From Streptomyces sp. HUAS ZL42 (GTDB lineage: Bacteria > Actinomycetota > Actinomycetes > Streptomycetales > Streptomycetaceae): a stretch of DNA of 64,000 nucleotides. Positions 51,869-61,250 of the stretch are shown here, in pieces (position 1 is the stretch's first letter; each line of letters starts with the position of its first letter). Where the stretch lies: NCBI RefSeq assembly GCF_040782645.1, contig NZ_CP160403.1:5057001-5121000 (forward strand), written 5' to 3'. The notes below the pieces were generated by a model, which saw nothing but the letters and a program-made list of their open reading frames with translations, had not been told where the DNA came from and searched no databases. Both the position numbers and the translations under genes were made by a program.

Positions 51869-52896
51869 ATGACTTCTCTTCGCAAGCTCGGCTCATCCGA
51901 CCTCGAGGTCTTCCCGCTCGCCCTCGGCGGCAACGTCTTCGGCTGGACCGCCGACGAGACGGCCTCCTTCGCCGTCCTCGACGCCTACGCGCCCGTCGGC
52001 GGCAACTTCGTCGACACCGCCGACTCCTACTCGGCGTGGGCCGCCGGCAACCAGGGCGGCGAGTCCGAGACGATCATCGGATGGGGATCCCCCCGCTCGA
52101 GCGAAGCCGAGAGTGGGGGAGGGTCAGGGCGTGCGGCAACCGCTCGGACGTCGTCATCGCCACCAAGGTCAGCCAGCATCCGGAGTACCAGGGCCTGACC
52201 GCCGCCAACATCAAGGCGGCCGCCGACGCCTCCCTGCGCCGCCTCGGCACCGACTACATAGACCTCTACTACACGCACTTCGACAAGCCCGAGGTGCCCG
52301 TCGAGGAGATCGTCGGCGCCCTCGACGAACTGGTGAAGGCGGGCAAGGTGCGGCACATCGCGGCCTCCAACATCTCGCCGGAGCGCCTGCGGGCGTCCCT
52401 CGAGTTCTCCGACCGCGAGGGCCTGGCCCGCTACGTGGCCCTCCAGCCCCACTACAACCTGGTCTCACGCGACACCTACGAGGGCGACCTCCAGGACCTC
52501 GCCGCCCGCTCCGGCCTCGCCACCGTCCCGTACTACGCGCTCGCCTCCGGCTTCCTCACCGGCAAGTACCGCCCCGGTACGACGGTCGAGAGCCCGCGCG
52601 CCCAGGGCGCCGGCAAGCATCTGGACACCGAGCGCGGCGCCCGGGTCCTCACCGCCCTGGACGAGATCGCCGCGGCCCACGACGCCCCGGCCGCCACGGT
52701 CGCCCTGGCCTGGCTCGCAAGCCGCCCGACGGTGGCGGCACCGATCGCCTCCGCGAGGACGCCGGCCCAGCTTCCGGCGCTGCTGGGGGTGGCGGAGCTG
52801 GAGCTGACGGAGGCGCAGGCGGCGAAGCTGACGGAGGCCTCGGCCTGGGCCAGGCCTGTCCGGCGGATCAGGTCGCAGAGAATCAACGGCATCTGA
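51869..52896 (+). pseudogene. Aldo/keto reductase interrupted by a palindromic repeat
   Basis: The first frame from ATG 51869 gives a normal aldo/keto reductase start: [31 protein letters not shown] (catalytic Asp and Tyr), GESETIIG. It then runs into repeat sequence and stops at 52198. The remaining protein continues in another frame from about 52123: [18 protein letters not shown], the DYIDLYYTHFDKP strand, VALQPHYNLVSR and the C-terminal NADPH site region. Removing bases 52085-52122 (38 nt) rejoins both parts in frame. All other regions look intact, so the break is recent. It could be a reversible or strain-specific event. Confidence 0.85.
52085..52122 (+). repeat. Inserted 38-nt palindromic repeat
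   Basis: The insert contains CCCCCCGCTCGAGCGA and GAGTGGGGGAGG; the flanks CCCCC and GGGGG plus CTCG and CGAG pair as a hairpin. It matches the sequence at 61041-61080 with about two differences in 34 bases. From memory, this element is widespread in Streptomyces intergenic DNA. Here it breaks the aldo/keto reductase frame. Confidence 0.85.
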
Positions 52897-53081
52897 TCAG
52901 CCCAGGTGAGCGGGGCGACGGGGGAGTCGGCAACCGACGACAACGCGGCAGACGGGCGTGCCATGCCCCGAGTCTGCGGCATGATCCGCCGGACTCAGGC
53001 CCTAGGAGTTCCCCTCGCCGCAGCGGCGCTCAGCGGCGGCGATCCGTCCCGGCGGTGCCGGACTCTCCGCAACCCATGTGC

Positions 53082-54362
53082 CTACCACTGGTACGGGTTG
53101 TACATGGGATACGGCACCGCCGAATGCGTGTACCCCGGCCAGACCGCCGGAGCCACCCGTGCCGCGTAGTCCAGCGCGGGCCGTGCCACCTCCCGCCGCC
53201 ACCACAGCTCCTGCAGCAGCTCCCCTTCCCGTACGACGAAGTCGGCCCCCGCCCGGCCCCGGCGCCCCCGGTGCCGCAGGAACGCCAGGGACGTCGCGTA
53301 CGCCTCGTACTGCGCCACGGCCCGCGCGGCCGGCTTTCCGAAGTGTTGTGCGGCGTACTCCCGCGCCAGCCGCCGGGCCCGCATCGAGCCGAGCACGAAC
53401 GGCTCGGCCGGCATCAGCCAGCCGGCGACGGCATAGGCGGGCAACTCCTCGCGCACGGTCCGCAGCTCACGCTGCCGTGTCCAGATGACCAGCCAGGTCA
53501 GCAGCCCGAACGCGGGCACCATGAACGCCCCGTACACGGCGAAGAACCCGTACTCGCCGAAGGTCGACGAGCCGTTCCAGAAGGCGTGCATGCCCATCGC
53601 GAGCAGCAGCCCGGACAGCGGGAGCAGGACGCGCCGCAGGTGCTGCCGGTCCCCGGAGAGCGCGGCGACGCCGAAGCCGATGCCGGTGAGGACGGTGAAC
53701 AGGGGGTGCGCGAACGGGGACATGATGACGCGGACGAAGAAGGTCGCCGCGGTGACGGAGGCGATGCCGCTGTCGCCGGTGAGCTGGTCGGTACCGAAGG
53801 CGGTACCGAGGTAGAGGATGTTCTCGGTGAAGGCGAAGCCGGTGGCCGTGACCCCCGCTATCACCACCCCGTCGACGATCCCGGTGAAGTCCCGTCTGCG
53901 GAAGAGGAAGACCAGTAAGACGGCGGCGGCCTTGGCCGACTCCTCGACGACGGGCGCGATGACGGTGGCGCCGAGGGTGTCGGCGCTGGACGGGTCGGCG
54001 GTGGCCGTCGCTATCCACTTCGTGGCGAAGCTGTTGGCGACGATGGCGATCAGCGCGGCGGCACAGGCGCCCCAGGCGAAGGCGAACAGCAGGTTGCGCC
54101 AGGGCCCGGGCTCCACGCGGTCGAGCCAGCGGAAGGCGGCGATGAGCAGCGGCACGGGCAGGACCGCGAGCCCGAGCCCGACGAGGAACCCCTCCGTGCC
54201 GGTCTGCCTCCGCACGAGCGCGAGGATGACGAGCCCCGAGAGCGAGAGGAGGGTGATCAGTGCCCCGTACCGAACCCACGTCCGCTGCCACCAGTGTGCG
54301 TGCCGAAGCGCACCGCCGGTGAGGCCGCTGTGGTGTGTCGGGTACGGGGGACAGGTGGCCAC
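53082..54362 (-). CDS. PrsW-family intramembrane metalloprotease
   Basis: 426 residues with about eight transmembrane helices. The PrsW motifs are present: Glu140-Glu141-xx-Lys144 (APVVEESAK), Glu180-Asn181 in FAFTENILYLG, and the His of MSPFAHP and MGMHAFWN (about 219 and 259). PrsW proteases cut anti-sigma factors at the membrane. A cytoplasmic C-terminal part (about 310-426) is Arg-rich and ends in YPMYNPYQW. The GTG at 54362 is preceded by TAGGGT at seven bases, a leaderless arrangement. Two membrane-tethered sigma-factor proteins are coded nearby, but a link is only a possibility. Confidence 0.88.
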   Translation of the reverse strand: MATCPPYPTHHSGLTGGALRHAHWWQRTWVRYGALITLLSLSGLVILALVRRQTGTEGFLVGLGLAVLPVPLLIAAFRWLDRVEPGPWRNLLFAFAWGACAAALIAIVANSFATKWIATATADPSSADTLGATVIAPVVEESAKAAAVLLVFLFRRRDFTGIVDGVVIAGVTATGFAFTENILYLGTAFGTDQLTGDSGIASVTAATFFVRVIMSPFAHPLFTVLTGIGFGVAALSGDRQHLRRVLLPLSGLLLAMGMHAFWNGSSTFGEYGFFAVYGAFMVPAFGLLTWLVIWTRQRELRTVREELPAYAVAGWLMPAEPFVLGSMRARRLAREYAAQHFGKPAARAVAQYEAYATSLAFLRHRGRRGRAGADFVVREGELLQELWWRREVARPALDYAARVAPAVWPGYTHSAVPYPMYNPYQW

Positions 54363-54375
54363 GGCATCGACCCTA
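54362..54375 (-). promoter_or_regulatory. -10 element and leaderless start of the PrsW gene
   Basis: On the minus strand TAGGGT (54375-54370) lies seven bases before GTG at 54362, without a ribosome binding site. It is the fifth case of this geometry in the window. Confidence 0.6.
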
Positions 54376-54412
54376 ACGAGGGAGTGCGCCGCCCGCGACG
54401 GTGCCTCGTGCG

Positions 54413-55315
54413 TCAGTCGCCGGCGGGACGATCGGGGGAGGGCTGGTCTGCGAGGTGCGGTTGTCGCTGCTCGTCCGACTGCCCCCGGTGCTGTACGCGG
54501 CGGAAGAGCAGATCGTTCACCACATGACCCTTGTCCAGTCCCTGGCCCTCGAAACGGGTCAGCGGCCGGAAGTCGGGGCGCGGCGCGAAACCGCCGCCGG
54601 CCTGGGTGTTCTCGAAGTCGGGATGCGCGCTGAGCACCTCGAGCATCTGCTGGGCGTACGGCTCCCAGTCCGTCGCACAGTGCAGGATCGCCCCCGGCTT
54701 CAGCCGCGTGGCGGCGAGGCTGAGGAACAGCGGCTGGATGAGCCGTCGCTTGTGGTGCCGCTTCTTGGGCCAGGGGTCGGGAAAGTAGACACGCAACCCG
54801 TCCAGCGAGTCGGGGCCGAGCATCTCGCGGAGCAGGATGATCGCGTCCCCGTTCGCCACCCGGATGTTGGTCAGCCCGCTCCTGTCCGCCAGATTGAGCA
54901 GATTGCCCTGTCCAGGGGTGTGCACGTCCACGGCGAGGATGTTGGTGCCGGGATCGGCGGCGGCCATCTGAGCGGTGGCCTCTCCCATCCCGAACCCGAT
55001 CTCGAGCACGACGGGATTGCCGTTCCCGAACAGCTCGGCCGGATCCACGACCTGCTGCCCGTCGATGTCGAGCCCCCACTTGGCCCACAGTCGCTGCAAC
55101 GCGTCCGCCTGCCCGGCTGTCACCCGGCTGCGGCGCGGCTGAAAACTCCGGATCCGCCGCTCGAAGTGCGACCCGGCAGGATCAGCCTTCGGCCCGTCGG
55201 GAAACCGCGGCTCCCCCTTGGCGCGCGTATGCCGAACGGACACACCGGGCACATGCCGGGGCGTCTCCACAGGGGCGGACCGGGGGGCTTCGGGGGTGTT
55301 CACGGAGTCAGACAC
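54413..55315 (-). CDS. trmB: tRNA (guanine-N7)-methyltransferase
   Basis: SAM-dependent enzyme adding the N7 methyl group to G46 of tRNA variable loops; 300 residues. The Rossmann motif is VLEIGFGMGEATAQMA, and the family signature is YFPDPWPKKRHHKRRL with the catalytic Asp. A disordered Pro-rich N-terminal extension of about 80 residues precedes the domain, as is common in streptomycetes. GTG 55315 is near TAAAAT nine bases upstream, so the leader is very short or absent. The PrsW gene follows after 50 bases on the same strand. Confidence 0.95.
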   Translation of the reverse strand: MSDSVNTPEAPRSAPVETPRHVPGVSVRHTRAKGEPRFPDGPKADPAGSHFERRIRSFQPRRSRVTAGQADALQRLWAKWGLDIDGQQVVDPAELFGNGNPVVLEIGFGMGEATAQMAAADPGTNILAVDVHTPGQGNLLNLADRSGLTNIRVANGDAIILLREMLGPDSLDGLRVYFPDPWPKKRHHKRRLIQPLFLSLAATRLKPGAILHCATDWEPYAQQMLEVLSAHPDFENTQAGGGFAPRPDFRPLTRFEGQGLDKGHVVNDLLFRRVQHRGQSDEQRQPHLADQPSPDRPAGD

Positions 55316-55371
55316 AGTGAGTCGATTTTACGGCGGCCCGGACGCCGTCAGTCCGCGGGCACCGCGGCCTT

Positions 55372-56574
55372 TCACGCGGATCCCAGCACGGCCAACGCCC
55401 TCCTCGCCACCTCCCGCCCGATCGGCAGCGAAGCGGTCGCCGCAGGCGACGGGGCATTGAGCACATGCACGGCCCGCGCCCCCTCCTGGATCAGGAAGTC
55501 GTCCACCAGCCCCCCGTCCCGCCCCACCGCTTGCGCCCGCACCCCCGCGGCCGCCGCCACCAGGTCTCCCTCCTCAACGGCCGGCAGCAGCCTGCGCACC
55601 GCCGCCACGAACGCCCCCTTGGACACCGACCGCCGCAGCTCCCCCACCCCGTACCGCCAGTGCCGCCGCCCCATCCGCCACACCCCGGGCCAGGCCACCG
55701 TCGCCGCCACCTCCCGCGGCCGTACGACCCCCCACGCGTACCCCTCCCGGGCCAGCGCCGGCACCGCATTGGGCCCGACGTGCACCTCTCCGTCGATCCC
55801 TCGCGTCAGATGCACCCCGAGGAACGGAAACGCCGGGTCCGGCACCGGATACACCAGCCCCCGCACCAGCTCCGGCCGCGCCAGCTCGTAGTACTCGCCC
55901 CGGAACGGCACGATTCGCACCCCGGGTTCGTCCCCCGTCATCCGGGCCAGGTCGTCGCAGTACAGCCCGGCGCAGTTCACCAGCACCCGCGCGCGTACGA
56001 CCTCGCCGCGCTCCGTCCGCACGGCGACCCCCAGCTCCGGCCGCCGGTCCACCTGTACGACCCGGGCCCCGTACCGGATCTCCGCCCCCGACGCCTCGCC
56101 GAGCTGCCGCGCGACCCCGGCGAAGTCGCACACGCCCGTCGTCCCGACGTGGATCGCGGCGAGCCCCCGCACCTCCGGCTCGTACTCGGCGATCTGGGCG
56201 GTGCCCAGTTCCCGTACCGGAATCCCGTTCTCCCGCCCGCGCTGGACGAGCGCGTGCAGCCGCGGCAGTTCCTCCCGCTCCGTCGCCACGATCAGCTTGC
56301 CGGTGACCGCGTGCGTGATGCCGAACTCGGCGCAGAACTTGACCATCTCGGCGGCACCCCGCACCGCGTACCGCGCCTTCAGCGACCCCGGCCGGTAGTA
56401 GATCCCGCTGTGGATGACGCCGCTGTTGCGCCCCGTCTGATGCCGGGCCGGCCCCGGCTCCTTCTCCAGCACCGTCACCCGCGTGCCCGGCGCGGCCCGC
56501 GTGATCGCGAACGCCGTGGACAGCCCGACGATGCCACCACCGACGACGAGCACGTCACAGTCGTAGGCGACCAC
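55372..56574 (-). CDS. lhgO: L-2-hydroxyglutarate oxidase
   Basis: FAD-dependent oxidoreductase of 400 residues of the LhgO/DAO family, oxidising L-2-hydroxyglutarate to 2-oxoglutarate. The dinucleotide motif is VLVVGGGIVGLSTA at residues about 8-21. Also visible are QTGRNSGVIHSGIYY, the flavin region VNCAGLYCDDLARM, VHLTRGIDGEVHVGPNA, and the end VLNAPSPAATASLPIG. I chose GTG 56574 because GGGAGG lies eight bases upstream; GTG 56583 sits on the Shine-Dalgarno site. It lies about 56 bases from trmB. Confidence 0.9.
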   Translation of the reverse strand: MVAYDCDVLVVGGGIVGLSTAFAITRAAPGTRVTVLEKEPGPARHQTGRNSGVIHSGIYYRPGSLKARYAVRGAAEMVKFCAEFGITHAVTGKLIVATEREELPRLHALVQRGRENGIPVRELGTAQIAEYEPEVRGLAAIHVGTTGVCDFAGVARQLGEASGAEIRYGARVVQVDRRPELGVAVRTERGEVVRARVLVNCAGLYCDDLARMTGDEPGVRIVPFRGEYYELARPELVRGLVYPVPDPAFPFLGVHLTRGIDGEVHVGPNAVPALAREGYAWGVVRPREVAATVAWPGVWRMGRRHWRYGVGELRRSVSKGAFVAAVRRLLPAVEEGDLVAAAAGVRAQAVGRDGGLVDDFLIQEGARAVHVLNAPSPAATASLPIGREVARRALAVLGSA

Positions 56575-56678
56575 CTGCACCACCTCCCACTCCGATAGTG
56601 CACTGCGCCACTGACAGCGACTTCAAACCCAGGGGAGGGCAGCACAGGCAAGGACACCCGGCGCTCCGAGCGGAACGC

Positions 56679-58103
56679 TTACGCCGGGGCCACCAGCAGT
56701 GGCCGCGCCCGCTCCCGCAACTCCACCACCCGCGGCTCGTCGCCGTACGGCTCCAGCCGGTGGAGAAGATCCTTCACGTACTCGGTGGTACGCGCCGACG
56801 ATATGCGCCCCGCGACCTCCACCGCCCGCACGCCCTGCTCGCATGCCGCATCGAGGTTGCCGGACTCCAGTTCGGCGACCGCCGACACGACGAGACGCAG
56901 CCCGTGCGAGCGCACGAACTCCTCCGTCGGCTTCGACAGCGCCTGCTCCGTGAAGCGGCGCACCTGCCGCGGTGCCTTCAGGTCGCGGTAGCACTCGGCT
57001 GCGTCGGCGGCGAAGCGGTCGTAGGAGTAGAAGCCGAGCCAGGAGGGGTCGTTGTCGCCGTCCCTGGACCGCTCCAGCCAGCCCTCGGCCGCCTTCAGGG
57101 CCGCGCCCGCCGCATGCGCGTCACCCGCGCGCGCGTGCGCGCGTGCCTCGACCAGGCGGAAGAAGCTCATGGTGCGGGCCGTGGCCAGACCGCGGTTGCG
57201 TTCCAGGGCGGCCTGGGCGAGGTCGACGCCCTCGTCGCCGAAGCCGCGGTAGGTGGCCTGCAGCGACATGGAGGCCAGCACGTACCCCCCGAGGGGTACG
57301 TCGGCTGCCGCGCGCGCGAGGCGAAGCGCCTGTATGTAGTACCTCTGCGCGGCCTCCTGCTGGCCCGTGTCGAAGGCCATCCAGCCCGCGAGGCGGGTGA
57401 GTTCGGCGCTCGCCCCGAAGAGCGCTCTGCCGACTTCGTCGGAGTACGAGCCGAGCAGCAGCGGCGCCGCCTCGACCCTCAGGCACTCCGGCACCATCGA
57501 CGAACGCCAGTCGCCGCCTCCGTACTTGGAGTCCCAGCGCCTGGCGTCCTCGGCGGCCTCCCGCAGTTTCTGCACATCGCTGTGGCCGACTTTGAGCGGT
57601 GCGCCCGAGCCCTCCGCGGGGTTCGCCTCGCGCGCGACCGAACTGTCGGCCGGGGTTATCAGCCACCGTGAGGCGGGCGTTGCGTACGCGCTCACTGCGA
57701 ACGATCCGGCCAGCGACTGCCAGATGCCGCCGGAGCCGGCGCGGCGTCCGGCGAGGTCGAGACGGTACAGCTCCGTCGCCGACTTCACCGCCTGTCCGAC
57801 GTCCCGGGGGAAGGCGAGGCCCACTTCGGGTGCGGGATCCGCGTCCGCCAGACCGATCTCGTGGAGCGGTACCGGGCGGCCGAGCTTCTGGGCGATGGCC
57901 GCGGCGATGAGGTGCGGCGCGGCGCCCTGCGGCACCATGCCCTTCGACACCCAGCGCGCCACCGACGTCTTGTCGTAGCGAAGAGTCAACCCGCGTTGAG
58001 CGCCAAGGTCGTTGACGCGTCGCGCGAGTCCTGCGTTGCTGATTCCCGCGAGGGCGAGAACGGCGCCGAGCTTTTCGTTCGGCCCGCGTTGCTCCCTGGA
58101 CAT
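56679..58103 (-). CDS. NsdA-like TPR regulator
   Basis: 474 residues, cytoplasmic. The N-terminus carries an HTH-like region ([36 protein letters not shown]). The rest is built of helical repeats of tetratricopeptide type ([56 protein letters not shown]). It resembles the NsdA group, negative regulators of sporulation and antibiotic production; I recall a paralogue at this map site in S. coelicolor labelled sporulation-associated. ATG 58103 follows AGGGGTGG. An inverted repeat lies 120 bases upstream, at 58223-58254. Confidence 0.78.
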   Translation of the reverse strand: MSREQRGPNEKLGAVLALAGISNAGLARRVNDLGAQRGLTLRYDKTSVARWVSKGMVPQGAAPHLIAAAIAQKLGRPVPLHEIGLADADPAPEVGLAFPRDVGQAVKSATELYRLDLAGRRAGSGGIWQSLAGSFAVSAYATPASRWLITPADSSVAREANPAEGSGAPLKVGHSDVQKLREAAEDARRWDSKYGGGDWRSSMVPECLRVEAAPLLLGSYSDEVGRALFGASAELTRLAGWMAFDTGQQEAAQRYYIQALRLARAAADVPLGGYVLASMSLQATYRGFGDEGVDLAQAALERNRGLATARTMSFFRLVEARAHARAGDAHAAGAALKAAEGWLERSRDGDNDPSWLGFYSYDRFAADAAECYRDLKAPRQVRRFTEQALSKPTEEFVRSHGLRLVVSAVAELESGNLDAACEQGVRAVEVAGRISSARTTEYVKDLLHRLEPYGDEPRVVELRERARPLLVAPA

Positions 58104-58805
58104 GCGCCACCCCTCGACACAGACGGCTGCCGCGCTGGCATAACCACGCGGCATTCGTAAACCCAGCGTAGTTCGCCGCATCCCAAGCGTTAAGAGGCAT
58201 TATTCCGGATGGCGGGATTGTGGTCCGTACTGAAGTTTGGCCTTACGTACGGACTGTTGCGTTGTGCTCCCGCTGTGTGGCTGTGCGCCCGCCCGTGCGC
58301 TCTTCTCCGGCCACCCGGGGAGCGGTTCCATGGGCCGTGCGTGGGTCGGCCCGCTGTACTGGATCCAGTGGGCTGGGGGACACCGCCGCCTCCATCCCCG
58401 CGGGCGGCGGACCGGTCCGGGGGGTGGACTCCACCTCCCGGGCTGCGCGCGCGAGTTGCGCCGCGGAGGGCGTGTACGGAGCGTGCGCGCGCTCGCCCCT
58501 GCCGCTGTCGCGTGCCCTCGATTTGGCCGAAAATCGACCCCGCCCTTCGCGGTTGATTACCGCTCCCACCACGGAAATTGAGGGCGCGAAGGGTGTTTTC
58601 AGGGAGCGTTTCGGGGGCGCATTCACGTCGCAGTCGCCATGCCTCGCCCGGGTGTTCGGGTCGGCGCGCAGCCGTTCGCAAGGATTCGCGACGGCGCACT
58701 CCTGGGATCGCAAGCGGCGCCGACGCCCTCTGAGAGGCGTTCTTCGTGGCAGCATGTGAACCGTTCGTACGGTGCACTGGTTGTCCACAGCCTGTGGAGG
58801 CGGCG
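58104..58805. promoter_or_regulatory. Long divergent region between NsdA-like and Asn-synthetase-like genes
   Basis: 702 bases with no convincing gene; the open frames lack start context and domain likeness. It contains GTCCGTAC (58223-58230) and GTACGGAC (58247-58254), a perfect inverted repeat with 16 bases between, placed as an operator for the NsdA-like gene. Near 58545-58580 is an AT-richer patch with GTTGATTACC. The right half leads to the start at 58806. Confidence 0.45.
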
Positions 58806-60884
58806 ATGCGGTGGTTGGTGGGATGGAGCAGCACCGCCGCGGCGGCCGTCGAGGCCGGCTCCGGCGGAGCCACCGGATTCGACGGCGAGACCGTGCACCC
58901 GGTGGGCTCCCAGCTCCTGTGGGGCGACCCCGACCCCCTGTGGGCGGTCGGGGACTGGCGCCCCGACGAGGTGCGGGTGATCAGGGCCGACGCCCGGACC
59001 CGGATCGCCGTCCTCGGCACCTGCGGAGCATCCGACGAGCAGCTGCGGGTCGGGCTGTTCGCCGCGCGCGGAGGCGCACTCCGGCATCTGACCACCTGGC
59101 CGGGCAGTTACACGGCCGTCGTCCAGGTCGGGCGGCGAATCACCGTCTGCGGTGATCTGGCGGGCGCCCGCCCGGTCTTCTACACCCCCTGGGCGGACGG
59201 TACGGCGTACGCGACGGCCGCCCTGCCGCTCGCCGACCTCATCGAGGCCAACCTCGACTTCGGCCACCTCGCCGCGCTGCTCGCGGCCCCCGACGTACCG
59301 GCCGCACTGCACGACTCCACTCCCTACGACGGCGTACGGCGCATTCCGCCGGGGCACGCGCTGATCCTGCGCACCGGGGCGCGAGAGATCGCCGGGTACG
59401 AGCCGGTCGCCTCCCTCGCGGTGGCGGCACCCTCGGCCGACCCGGACAGCGCGGTCGACGCCGTGCGCGACGCGCTCGTGGAGGCGGTGCGCGCGCGCCT
59501 CTCCGCTCCCCGGCACGTCCCCGAGATCGACCCCGGTCCCGTACCCGGGATGGGACCGGCCGAGCGCCGCGCCGCGCGCGGGATGCCGGTTCCGGGCATC
59601 GGGGCGGACCTGTCCGGCGGCCCGGCGTCGGGCACGCTGGCGCTCCTCGCCGCCGGTCTCCCCGGGGCGCCCGGCACGGTCCTGGGCCACGGCACGGGCG
59701 CGGGGGAGCGGCTGCTCGCCGTCACGTTCAACGACCTCGTCGTGAGCGGCCGGGAGGCCGAGCTGGAGCGGGCGGGGACGCTCGCGGCCAACCCCCGTCT
59801 GCACCATGTGGTGGTGGCGGGCGGCGAGGAGACCCTCCCGTACGCCGACCTGGACGGCCCGCTGACGGACGAACCGGGACCGAGCCTGGTCATGGCGGCC
59901 CGCCACAGGGCGCGCCTGGTGTCCGGCAGTGCGGACCACTTCACGGGATACGGCGCCCGGCAGGTGCTGGACGCCCACCCCGCTCGCCTCGCGGACCTCC
60001 TCATGGACCGCAAGCGGCGCCATCTCGTACGCCCCGTCGCCGCGCTGGCCAAGGCGGACGGTTCGGTGCTGGTCCCCGCGCGCGTGTACGGCGCGGCACG
60101 CCGACTGGCCCGTACGCCGTACCGGACGGGCGTGGAGGCCCTCGCCGACCGCCTGCTCCACCGCCGCTTCGACGAGCCCGGGGGCGCGGTGGGAGCGTCC
60201 CTGGCGGCGCTCACCTGGGCCAGACCGGGGCCGGCGGCGCGCTGGCTGACAGGCGAGGCCCTCGCTGAAGTATCGGTTCTGCTGCAGGGCTCGACGAACC
60301 GCTCCGCAGTCGGCCCGGGCCAGCGGCCCGGCGACTACCGTGCGCGTGCGGCGCTGGCGAGGTACGCGGCGGACCTGCGGATCCTGGAACAGGCGGCCGA
60401 GATCCGCTCCCAGCGCCTGCACGCCCCCTTCCTCGACAACCAGGTCGTACGGGCCTGCCGCGCCCTTCCCGAGACACTGCGCGTCCAGCCGGGTGCGCGG
60501 GCCGCCATCCTGCGCACCGTCCTGGAGGGCGCGGGAGTGGCCGACCTCCCGCCCGGCTGGGGCGCCCCCTCGCACGCCTCCGCCGCGGCAGCCGCGCGCA
60601 CCGGCCTGCGGGTGGCCGCCGACTCCCTCATCGGGCTCTTCGACACCCCGCTCCTTGCGGAGGCGGGCCTGGTCGAAGCCCGCGTCGTCCGCAAGGCCCT
60701 GCGCGCCGCCGCCCAGGGCGAACCACTCCCCCTGGACGGCCTGGCCGACCTGGTCTCCCTCGAGCTCTGGCTGCGCCGCCTCCTGGCCCGCCGCGGCACC
60801 TGCTGGACAGGAACCCCGGCCCGCGCCCGCGCGGTACCGGCGGGAATCGCACCGCGCAGGGGGGCACTGGCCTCCGGCGGTTGA
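58806..60884 (+). CDS. Asparagine-synthetase-like protein with altered active sites
   Basis: 692 residues with the shape of AsnB: an N-terminal glutaminase-like domain (about 1-190; WPGSYTAVVQVGRRITVCGDLAGARPVFY in parts) and a C-terminal synthetase domain (HAPFLDNQVVRACRALP). The N-terminus is MRWLVGW, so the catalytic Cys2 of a glutaminase is absent. The ATP pyrophosphatase loop reads LSGGPASGTLA near 269-279 in place of SGGxDSS, losing the Asp. It may therefore be inactive as an asparagine synthetase, or act differently, as in peptide-cyclising relatives. ATG 58806 follows GGAGGCGG. It is divergent from the NsdA-like gene. Confidence 0.75.
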   Translation: MRWLVGWSSTAAAAVEAGSGGATGFDGETVHPVGSQLLWGDPDPLWAVGDWRPDEVRVIRADARTRIAVLGTCGASDEQLRVGLFAARGGALRHLTTWPGSYTAVVQVGRRITVCGDLAGARPVFYTPWADGTAYATAALPLADLIEANLDFGHLAALLAAPDVPAALHDSTPYDGVRRIPPGHALILRTGAREIAGYEPVASLAVAAPSADPDSAVDAVRDALVEAVRARLSAPRHVPEIDPGPVPGMGPAERRAARGMPVPGIGADLSGGPASGTLALLAAGLPGAPGTVLGHGTGAGERLLAVTFNDLVVSGREAELERAGTLAANPRLHHVVVAGGEETLPYADLDGPLTDEPGPSLVMAARHRARLVSGSADHFTGYGARQVLDAHPARLADLLMDRKRRHLVRPVAALAKADGSVLVPARVYGAARRLARTPYRTGVEALADRLLHRRFDEPGGAVGASLAALTWARPGPAARWLTGEALAEVSVLLQGSTNRSAVGPGQRPGDYRARAALARYAADLRILEQAAEIRSQRLHAPFLDNQVVRACRALPETLRVQPGARAAILRTVLEGAGVADLPPGWGAPSHASAAAAARTGLRVAADSLIGLFDTPLLAEAGLVEARVVRKALRAAAQGEPLPLDGLADLVSLELWLRRLLARRGTCWTGTPARARAVPAGIAPRRGALASGG

Positions 60885-60894
60885 GCGGGGGTGC

Positions 60895-61250
60895 GGTGCG
60901 AGTGCATCCGGCCAGCCGGCACCCGTTCCCGCCCAGCCGCGGCAGCGGTCCCGCCCAACGATGGGTGGCCAGTCTCGCCCAGCCCGCGGGCAGCCCGTCC
61001 CACCCAACCGCGGGCATGCGTGCCGCCTGGGGTGCTGGGGTCGCCCCCCGCTCGAGCGAGGCCGGGAGTGGGGGAGGGTGGGAGCGGGTGGCACCTCGTC
61101 AGTGCAGGGTTGCGCGTTCCACCTCCGGTAGGCGCAGCGCCGGGCGTCTGTTCATCGGTCCTCGTCGGCCGCAGGCCCTTGCGGCGCCTCGTCAGTGCAG
61201 GGTTGCGCGTCCCACCCCGCGCCACGCCGGGTGCCCCTGACTGCATCGGC
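60895..61250. repeat. Intergenic repeat mosaic
   Basis: 356 bases with no gene, made of repeat pieces. Several GCCCA(A/G)CCGCGGGC-like units lie at 60935-61020. A palindromic element sits at 61041-61080. A direct repeat, CCTCGTCAGTGCAGGGTTGC, occurs at about 61097-61116 and again at 61194-61213. The composition matches, by memory, repeats found between many Streptomyces genes. Confidence 0.6.
61041..61080 (+). repeat. Palindromic repeat, intergenic copy
   Basis: CCCCCCGCTCGAGCGAG and GGGAGTGGGGGAGGG form the hairpin found as an insertion at 52085-52122. Here the element lies between genes and does no visible harm. Confidence 0.85.

Noticed and set aside
58220..58759. Open frames on both strands in the 700-base region before the Asn-synthetase-like gene, considered as a lasso-type precursor
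   Set aside because: No leader/core pattern, no start site, and no B-protein or transporter gene is nearby; the synthetase-like protein also lacks key residues.
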